Source: Candidatus Aminicenantota bacterium (GTDB lineage: Bacteria; Acidobacteriota; Aminicenantia; Aminicenantales; Aminicenantaceae). From it: a stretch of 11,855 nucleotides of DNA. Location of the stretch: positions 1 through 11,855 of the forward strand of contig WTAW01000131.1 in assembly GCA_013139435.1 (NCBI GenBank). Reading direction: 5' to 3'. The position numbers and the translations under genes are program-made. The notes under the pieces were generated by a model, which saw only the letters and a program-made list of their open reading frames with translations, had not been told where the DNA came from and did no database searches. Position 1 is the stretch's first letter. Each line of letters begins with the position of its first letter. This document shows positions 7,328 to 11,855 of this stretch, piece by piece.

Positions 7328-7538
7328 TTTTGTTTTTGTAAGGTCTAAATCCGTGAGAAGGGCTGGACGGGCATGGCACCTTTCTATGTAGGGTCCGTTC
7401 CCCGAACGGACCGTTTGGGAAACGGTCCCTACATTTAAATAGAGCCGCATTGCTGTCCCGTTGTATGTTTTCGCAATCACCGATTGGGACACTCGGATAT
7501 CATTCATCACGGATTTAGAAAACCTTACAAAAACAAAA
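7328..7538. mobile_element. MITE-like non-coding element with 29-bp terminal inverted repeats
   Basis: The left arm TTTTGTTTTTGTAAGGT (7328-7344) plus CTAAATCCGTGA (7345-7356) is repeated in inverse orientation at the right end: TCACGGATTTAG (7507-7518), three extra A (7519-7521), then the exact complement of the first part (7522-7538). All 29 bases match apart from the 3-base insertion. The ~150-bp interior carries no convincing gene and has a strong palindrome in its middle (7386-7434). No clear target-site duplication is visible at the outer borders, so the exact limits are uncertain. Size, inverted ends and lack of coding fit a miniature inverted-repeat element or a REP-type repeat; a single copy in this window cannot prove mobility. 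Confidence 0.6.
7386..7434. repeat. Compound palindrome: outer stem enclosing two hairpins
   Basis: ATGTAGGG (7386-7393) pairs with CCCTACAT (7427-7434). Inside, GGTCCGTTC (7392-7400) pairs with GAACGGACC (7404-7412) over loop CCC, and GACCGTTT (7409-7416) pairs with AAACGGTC (7420-7427) over loop GGG. A few bases are shared between neighbouring stems, so not all pairs can form at once. The two inner hairpins are near copies of each other with compensating base pairs. Confidence 0.8.
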
Positions 7539-7564
7539 AGAGGATTGTTACCTGCACCAAAACA

Positions 7565-7993
7565 CTAGGACGTCGCCGAGCGGCGACTTAGAGAAGACAC
7601 AAAGATGCTTAGCGTCAGGTAAAGAAGGACAATATCTGCGAGCAGCAGGCTATAGTCTACGTGGCGGCCTAAAGAACCAAAACATCCACAATCCACATCA
7701 AGACCTCTAAAAATGGTGACCGTGATCAGAACCAAAAAAGCTGCCAATAAACTCGATAGGAGGAGCGAACTGGCAGAGCGGAATATCCCGAAAATCACGA
7801 GGACACCGCACAAGATCTCAAGCCAGGGTAGGACAATAGCAGCGAGGAGTGAGAGGTCACGGGAAAACACGCGGTAGTTGGCGATATTCTGTGCGAATTC
7901 TAGAGGGTCCAGGATCTTTAATAAGCCAGCCCAGATAAACACTCCTCCAACCACAAGTCGAAACACCAACAAAATAGATTTATTACGTATCAT
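7565..7993 (-). CDS. MauE/DoxX-type redox-associated membrane protein
   Basis: Four-helix inner-membrane protein of the MauE/DoxX superfamily, whose members are associated with thiol-disulfide or quinone-linked redox steps; no reaction can be assigned. The ATG at 7993 gives 142 residues. Hydrophobic segments lie at about 7-27, 46-70, 74-96 and 114-134. Residues 101-106 read DCGCFG, the paired-cysteine motif conserved in MauE-like proteins. The start overlaps the end of the rhodanese gene by 11 bases with a weak GAGAGA upstream, so translation is probably coupled. A longer frame upstream to 8122 exists but runs inside the rhodanese gene and is not plausible. The last residues (SRRSATS) are encoded by a GC-rich hairpin sequence. 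Confidence 0.82.
   Translation of the reverse strand: MIRNKSILLVFRLVVGGVFIWAGLLKILDPLEFAQNIANYRVFSRDLSLLAAIVLPWLEILCGVLVIFGIFRSASSLLLSSLLAAFLVLITVTIFRGLDVDCGCFGSLGRHVDYSLLLADIVLLYLTLSIFVSSLSRRSATS
7572..7587 (-). terminator. GC-rich hairpin at the 3' end of the MauE/DoxX gene
   Basis: GTCGCCG (7572-7578) and CGGCGAC (7581-7587) form a perfect 7-base inverted repeat just before the stop codon at 7565-7567. Reading in gene direction only a short GTTTTGG follows about ten bases later, so it is a poor intrinsic terminator; it could equally be a small dispersed repeat. Confidence 0.35.
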
Positions 7994-8465
7994 TTCTCTC
8001 AGATAGGGGAAGCCCGGCTGCAACCCATTCGGCCCAGCCGCCGAAAAATACGCGGATGTCCTCAAATCTGAATTCCGCGAGAACCTTGGCAAGAAGCACA
8101 CTGGATTGGCATTCATTCCCATCGCAGTACACGATCAGAGTTGTTTCGCGAGGGAAGGGGAGTTGTTCCTCGACGATGCGCTCTCCGCCTTCGAATGGGA
8201 TATTGACAGCTCCCAATATATGTCCCTCGAGATACTTCTCTTCAGCCCTGCTGTCCAGAAAAACAGCATTTCCGCCAACAAAGAGGTCCTCCGCCTCGAA
8301 GATACCGATGAACTGTATCGAGGGAAAATCTTCGGGAGAGAGAAAACTCTGGCTGAAATCTCCCTTGCGGTATTGTTTGATCAGAGACAGATTCGCACTT
8401 ATCCCGATAACGAAACTCAAGCACAGAATAATGCCTACATGAAATATCAGTTCTTTTATTCGCAT
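7983..8465 (-). CDS. Membrane-anchored rhodanese-like sulfurtransferase
   Basis: Single rhodanese domain, 160 residues, expected to carry sulfur as a cysteine persulfide. Residues 5-25 form a hydrophobic N-terminal anchor (LIFHVGIILCLSFVIGIS region) with basic residues R2 and K4 before it, so the domain probably faces the periplasm. Domain features: VFLDSRAEEKYLEGHI (68-83; D71, R73), GAVNIPF (85-91), the active-site loop YCDGNECQSS (113-122) with catalytic C114 and a second cysteine C119, and VFFGGWAEW (139-147) near the end. It is followed by the MauE/DoxX gene with an 11-base overlap. The aminotransferase gene lies 68 bases upstream on the same strand, and I see no good promoter between them, so the three may share a transcript. 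Confidence 0.87.
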   Translation of the reverse strand: MRIKELIFHVGIILCLSFVIGISANLSLIKQYRKGDFSQSFLSPEDFPSIQFIGIFEAEDLFVGGNAVFLDSRAEEKYLEGHILGAVNIPFEGGERIVEEQLPFPRETTLIVYCDGNECQSSVLLAKVLAEFRFEDIRVFFGGWAEWVAAGLPLSERNDT

Positions 8466-8533
8466 CGATCTCTAGCTTGAATAATCCAGGCTCAATTGAC
8501 TCACACTGTCCGCATAAAACCTCAGCGGTAGGC

Positions 8534-9730
8534 TTAAGAGAACAACGAGAGGTATTTATCAAGTCCGGCTCTAAACACTGTGATGGCCCGTTTCAGATCG
8601 GGTTCCTTAAGCACATAGGCAATGCGCACTTCATCCTCTCCTCGGCCTGGAGTGGAATAAAACCCTTGAGCGGGGGCCACCATGACCGTCTCCTTATCGA
8701 GTTCGAAATCCGTTAACATCCAGCGCACAAAATGCTCACAATCCTTGATGGGAAGCTTCACGATAAAATAGAAGGCTCCCTGAGGCTTGTGCACCACAAT
8801 TCCCGGGATATCCTTTAATCCCTCGTAAAGGACATCGCGCCTCCTCTGGTATTCCTCCCGGATCGCATCAAAATAGCTGCGTTCCATCCGATAGGCGGCC
8901 AGCGCGCCTTTCTGTTCGATCGAAGGCGGGCATAACCTTGCCTGAGCAAACTTGAGTACCGCCTGGTAGACATCTGCGTTGCGTGTGATGACCGCTCCCA
9001 CTCGTGCGCCACAACAGCTGAATCGCTTGGAGATGCTGTCCACCACGATCACCCGGTCTTTGATGTCTTCATACTCGAGCAAGCTTTTGTGTTTAGCCCC
9101 ATCGTAGACGAATTCTTTGTAGACCTCGTCGCTGATCAAGAATAACTCATGCTTGACAGCAAGATCGATAACACGATCGAGCTCCTCTTCGGTGTATACC
9201 GTACCGGTCGGATTATTTGGAGAGCACAGTAGGATCGCTCGCGTTTTCGGAGATATTTTGGCCTCGATCTCTTCAGAAGCGGGAAGGCGGAATCCATCTT
9301 CCACATGCAAAGCCAGGGGTACGATCCTGACATTGGCGCATGCTGCATATCCATTATAGTTCGTGTAGAAGGGCTCGGGAATGATGACTTCCTCTCCTGG
9401 ATCCGCTACCACACTGAAGGAAAAATGGATGGCTTCAGACCCTCCGACGGTGATGATCACATTCTCCGCGGTCAGGGGGATGTTGTAATCGACAAAATAA
9501 TCCGCGATGGCCTGTCTCAGCTCGAGAAAACCCTGTGCGGGTCCGTAACTGAGGACTTCCTCGCCATAATTCCTGATGGCCTCCCAAACAGGCTCAGGCG
9601 TGATGATGTCGGGTTGTCCGATGTTTATGAAATACACGCGGATGCCCCGTTTGATAGCATCGTCCGCATAAGGCTTCAATTTCCTTATTGGGGATTCCTG
9701 GATAGCAAGACCTCTTTGGGATATGTTCAT
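8534..9730 (-). CDS. Class I/II PLP-dependent aminotransferase (aspartate aminotransferase-like)
   Basis: Fold-type I aminotransferase of 398 residues that swaps an amino group between an amino acid and a 2-oxo acid, probably with glutamate/2-oxoglutarate as one partner; aspartate or aromatic amino acids are the likeliest substrates but the sequence alone does not decide. Motifs: NIGQPD (36-41) at the N-terminal arm, GGSEAI (96-101) in the phosphate-binding region, SPNNPTG (170-176), SDEVY (200-204) with the PLP-ring aspartate D201, DSISKRFSCCGARVG (231-245) with PLP-linking lysine K235 and phosphate-binding R243, and EVRIAYV with carboxylate-binding R369. The ATG at 9730 has GGAG eight bases ahead. 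A strong promoter lies directly upstream, back to back with the pyr operon. Confidence 0.92.
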   Translation of the reverse strand: MNISQRGLAIQESPIRKLKPYADDAIKRGIRVYFINIGQPDIITPEPVWEAIRNYGEEVLSYGPAQGFLELRQAIADYFVDYNIPLTAENVIITVGGSEAIHFSFSVVADPGEEVIIPEPFYTNYNGYAACANVRIVPLALHVEDGFRLPASEEIEAKISPKTRAILLCSPNNPTGTVYTEEELDRVIDLAVKHELFLISDEVYKEFVYDGAKHKSLLEYEDIKDRVIVVDSISKRFSCCGARVGAVITRNADVYQAVLKFAQARLCPPSIEQKGALAAYRMERSYFDAIREEYQRRRDVLYEGLKDIPGIVVHKPQGAFYFIVKLPIKDCEHFVRWMLTDFELDKETVMVAPAQGFYSTPGRGEDEVRIAYVLKEPDLKRAITVFRAGLDKYLSLFS

Positions 9731-9755
9731 TTGTTTATCTCCATCTTCTACCTGA

Positions 9756-9784
9756 ATTATTCAAAAATGCTCTGTAGTTGTCAA
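9756..9784 (-). promoter_or_regulatory. Promoter of the aminotransferase gene
   Basis: On the minus strand a perfect TTGACA (9784-9779), exactly 17 bases, then AATAAT (9761-9756; five of six consensus positions). Transcription should begin near 9749, leaving about 18 bases of leader that include the GGAG ribosome binding site. Confidence 0.68.
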
Positions 9785-9792
9785 AGTTTTTG

Positions 9793-9821
9793 TTGCTATG
9801 AGAAAAATAATCTGTTATTTT
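9793..9821 (+). promoter_or_regulatory. Weak candidate promoter of the pyrKDF operon
   Basis: TTGCTA (9793-9798), 17 bases, TATTTT (9816-9821), each matching four of six consensus positions. The predicted start near 9828 leaves about 18 bases before the ATG at 9846. The -10 region overlaps a small inverted repeat, TGTTA (9813-9817) and TAACA (9824-9828). Confidence 0.22.
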
Positions 9822-9845
9822 TTTAACAAAATTCTTACACGGCAC

Positions 9846-10649
9846 ATGAAAAAGGACTCCCGGGCACAGATCACACGAAAGGAAAGCTGGAGAGAATATT
9901 TCCTCCTTTCTTTGGAATCGCCCGCGATCGCTCAGAATGCGCAACCCGGTCAGTTCCTCATGGTGCGCGCCAGCGTAGACACCCATCCCCTCCTTCGCCG
10001 GCCTTTCAGCATCTTCTCTGCGGAAGGGAAGAGTGTGGAGATCTTCTTCCAGAAAGTGGGCCTCGGCACACGGCTTCTCAGTGAAAAACAGGAAGGAGAC
10101 ACCATCGACATCATCGGTCCTCTGGGCAGAGGTTTCACTGTGAAAAAGGAAATCAGGGGGAAACACTCGGCACTTATAGGCGGTGGACGCGGTATCGCTC
10201 CCCTCTATTTTCTCTCCCAAAAGCTCAAAGCACACGGTGGAACAGCCAGAGTATTTTATGGAGGAAAATCTGTGGAGGACCTTCCAGTCAGGGAGAGATT
10301 CGAAAAAAGCGGCACAACTCTGTCCTGTACCACAGAGGATGGGTCCTTCGGCACGAGAGGTCAAATCACAGAAGCTTTCGAAGCTGAGCTCAACAACGGG
10401 TTTACTGTGAGCCGGATCTATGCCTGTGGTCCTGAGTTGATGCTCAAAAAGATCGCGGAGATTGCCGCGGCTTTAAACGTCCCCGCCGAACTCTCTCTCG
10501 AATCTGTGATGGGGTGTGGATTCGGCGCATGCTGGGGATGTGTCAAAAGAATCAGAAAAGGTCAGGAGCCCGGGTGGCACAAGATCTGTGAAGAAGGCCC
10601 TGTGCTCAAGGCAGAGGATATTATCTGGGAGCTGGGGAATAATGATTGA
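9846..10649 (+). CDS. pyrK: Dihydroorotate dehydrogenase 1B electron-transfer subunit
   Basis: FAD and [2Fe-2S] subunit that passes electrons from dihydroorotate, via PyrD, to NAD+. From the ATG at 9846 it has 267 residues, the usual size. FAD-binding RRPFSI (51-56) and GLGTRLL (72-78); the NAD-binding GGGRGIAPL (112-120), where GGGIGVAPL is more usual; ACGPELML (193-200); and the iron-sulfur cysteines C224, C229, C232 and C248 in GCGFGACWGC and HKIC. An earlier in-frame ATG at 9798 would add 16 residues; neither start has a clear ribosome binding site, and I prefer 9846 because MKKDSRAQI resembles normal PyrK N-termini. The gene overlaps pyrD by 8 bases. Confidence 0.92.
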   Translation: MKKDSRAQITRKESWREYFLLSLESPAIAQNAQPGQFLMVRASVDTHPLLRRPFSIFSAEGKSVEIFFQKVGLGTRLLSEKQEGDTIDIIGPLGRGFTVKKEIRGKHSALIGGGRGIAPLYFLSQKLKAHGGTARVFYGGKSVEDLPVRERFEKSGTTLSCTTEDGSFGTRGQITEAFEAELNNGFTVSRIYACGPELMLKKIAEIAAALNVPAELSLESVMGCGFGACWGCVKRIRKGQEPGWHKICEEGPVLKAEDIIWELGNND

Positions 10650-11559
10650 CCTTTCTGTCAATATCGGCAGCCTCAGGCTTAAGAACCCGGTCCTCGCTGC
10701 CAGCGGCACTTTTGGATACGGGATGGAATTCACTCCGTTTATGGACCTCAATGAACTGGGTGGATTTGTGGTCAAAGGCCTCTATTTCTCCCCCCGCGAA
10801 GGAAATCCCCCACCCCGGCTGGTGGAGACCGCGAGCGGCCTCATCAACGCCATAGGTTTGCAGGGCATCGGAGTCAAACGGTTCTGCAAAGAGATCCTTC
10901 CTCAACTTCGAGCTTATCAGACGGCGCTTATCGTCAATGTCTGCGGGGAGAATGAAGAGGAATATGCCTCTGTCGTGGAATATTTGAATTCACACGAAGG
11001 GATAGCGGCCTACGAGCTCAACATCTCCTGTCCGAATGTGGAGAAGGGAGGGATGTGCCCGGCACTGAAGCCCGACTTGACATATTCTGTCGTCAAGCTT
11101 GTCCGATCTGTGAGCTCTCGTCCTCTCATCACAAAACTCTCCCCCAATGTGTCGGATATCGTGGAGATCGCTTTAAGCGCACAGGAGGCAGGCTCTGATG
11201 CCGTTTCCCTGGTCAACACGTTCCTGGCCATGGCAGTGGATGTGGACACCAAGCAACCCAAGCTGACCAACGTCTTTGGAGGTCTCAGCGGTCCAGCTAT
11301 CAAACCCATCGCCCTGAGGATGGTTTTCCAAGTCGCCAGCCAAATCAACATCCCGGTGATAGGAATCGGAGGCATCATGTCGGGTGAAGATGCTCTCGAG
11401 TATTTGATCTGCGGAGCCAAAGCCGTTGAAGTGGGCACATCGAACTTCATCGACCCAGAGAGCTGTCTCACGATCGTCCAGGAGTTGGAGCGATACTGTC
11501 AAACACACGGGATATCCCGCATCGAGGACATCATTGGAACACTGGATGTGAAACAATAA
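10642..11559 (+). CDS. pyrD: Dihydroorotate dehydrogenase 1B catalytic subunit
   Basis: FMN-containing barrel enzyme that oxidises dihydroorotate to orotate, fourth step of pyrimidine synthesis, working as a heterotetramer with PyrK. The ATG at 10642 overlaps the end of pyrK (ATGATTGA) and has GGGGA just upstream; 305 residues, typical for class 1B. Motifs: AASGTFGYG (19-27), VVKGLYFSPREGNPPPR (43-59) with K45, NAIGLQ (69-74), ELNISCPNVEKGG (125-137) with catalytic base C130, ITKLSPN (163-169) with K165, SLVNT (189-193) and IPVIGIGGI (237-245). The cysteine base, rather than serine, and the adjacent pyrK place it in class 1B. After NAIGLQ it has GIG where NPG is common. pyrF follows after 8 bases. 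Confidence 0.95.
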   Translation: MIDLSVNIGSLRLKNPVLAASGTFGYGMEFTPFMDLNELGGFVVKGLYFSPREGNPPPRLVETASGLINAIGLQGIGVKRFCKEILPQLRAYQTALIVNVCGENEEEYASVVEYLNSHEGIAAYELNISCPNVEKGGMCPALKPDLTYSVVKLVRSVSSRPLITKLSPNVSDIVEIALSAQEAGSDAVSLVNTFLAMAVDVDTKQPKLTNVFGGLSGPAIKPIALRMVFQVASQINIPVIGIGGIMSGEDALEYLICGAKAVEVGTSNFIDPESCLTIVQELERYCQTHGISRIEDIIGTLDVKQ

Positions 11560-11567
11560 GGAAAAAA

Positions 11568-11855
11568 ATGGAACACCAAGAAAATCTCGCTAAAAAGATA
11601 ATAGTGGCCCTGGACGTGGACACAGAAGAAGAGGCCCTGCGGCTTACGGGGCAACTTCCCGAGGCCGATGTATTCAAAGTCGGCTTGAAGCTGTTTACCG
11701 CAAAAGGCCCCTTGTTTTTAGAAAAACTGAAGAGCCAAAACAAAAAAGTGTTTCTCGATCTCAAGCTTCACGACATCCCGAACACAGTCGCCGGAGCGGT
11801 GAGTGTGGGAACACGATACGGCGTCCACATGATGACCCTGCATGCGTCTGGGGGG
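11568..11855 (+). CDS. pyrF: Orotidine 5'-phosphate decarboxylase, N-terminal part, cut by window edge
   Basis: Converts OMP to UMP, the last step of de novo pyrimidine synthesis. The ATG at 11568 follows AAGGA at about 11558-11562, eight bases after the pyrD stop; 96 complete codons reach the right edge without interruption. KIIVALDVD (10-18) is the first barrel strand, FKVGLKLF (36-43) the second, and VFLDLKLHDIPNT (61-73) holds the catalytic D64-x-K66-x-x-D69 triad. MMTLHASGG ends the visible part. It completes the pyrK-pyrD-pyrF operon; roughly the last 60% of the protein lies beyond the window. Confidence 0.95.
   Translation, partial: MEHQENLAKKIIVALDVDTEEEALRLTGQLPEADVFKVGLKLFTAKGPLFLEKLKSQNKKVFLDLKLHDIPNTVAGAVSVGTRYGVHMMTLHASGG

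Noticed and set aside
4584..7391. Several long plus-strand open frames (up to 247 codons) opposite ppdK
   Set aside because: They are antisense shadows of the strongly conserved ppdK frame and show no family motifs or ribosome binding sites.
7271..7510. A 79-codon minus-strand open frame upstream of ppdK
   Set aside because: It begins in the right arm of the inverted-repeat element, crosses the palindrome and the ppdK promoter, has no ribosome binding site and resembles no protein family I know. It is best explained as repeat DNA that happens to stay open.
7994..8122. N-terminal extension of the MauE/DoxX protein
   Set aside because: It lies wholly within the rhodanese coding sequence, is not hydrophobic or family-like, and the ATG at 7993 starts the first membrane helix properly.
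10516..10641. Longer pyrD start 42 codons upstream
   Set aside because: That extension runs inside pyrK in another frame, does not resemble PyrD, and the ATG at 10642 has a ribosome binding site and the normal PyrD N-terminus.

Overview
The window is an ordinary chromosomal stretch of a bacterium, densely packed with metabolic genes at roughly 50% GC. I see no rRNA, tRNA, CRISPR array, transposase, phage or plasmid gene. The gene types point to a Gram-negative-like, probably anaerobic heterotroph: a class 1B dihydroorotate dehydrogenase pair (pyrK-pyrD), a pyruvate,phosphate dikinase, stand-alone proline dehydrogenase and peptidase genes. The proteins remind me of Acidobacteriota/Aminicenantes-type or deltaproteobacterial sequences, but that placement is an impression from the sequences, not a demonstrated one.

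Layout. Bases 1-698 (minus) hold the N-terminal 232 codons of a family 4 glycosyltransferase cut by the left edge. It diverges from an M20 metallopeptidase (799-2028), followed closely by cutA (2060-2380). A histone-deacetylase/AcuC-like amidohydrolase (2387-3367, minus) converges on cutA with only 6 bases between them, and its last codons lie in a tandem TTTCACG repeat. A monofunctional proline dehydrogenase (3574-4485, plus) diverges from it and converges on ppdK (4539-7256, minus). Upstream of ppdK is a 308-base gap. It contains a good sigma70-type promoter, a small palindrome at the predicted transcription start, and a ~211-bp element with 29-bp terminal inverted repeats and a clover-like palindrome at its centre (a MITE/REP-like non-coding repeat). 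Next on the minus strand come a MauE/DoxX-type membrane protein (7565-7993), overlapping a membrane-anchored rhodanese (7983-8465), and a class I aminotransferase (8534-9730) with a strong promoter. On the plus strand the pyrimidine operon pyrK-pyrD-pyrF (9846 to the right edge) completes the window.

How the genes fit together. PyrK and PyrD form the NAD-linked dihydroorotate dehydrogenase, and PyrF performs the last UMP-forming step. Rhodanese and the MauE/DoxX protein look like one translationally coupled sulfur/thiol-redox unit in the membrane. The M20 peptidase, proline dehydrogenase, aminotransferase and PPDK would suit a cell that lives on peptides and amino acids and builds sugars from pyruvate, but that link is inference from co-location only.

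I did not find a clearly novel multi-gene system. The most interesting signals are non-coding: the inverted-repeat element next to the ppdK promoter, with its internally compensating palindrome, and two cases in which a gene ends inside a short repeat or hairpin. Two enzyme-motif deviations (PPDK C-terminus, proline dehydrogenase) also deserve a check.
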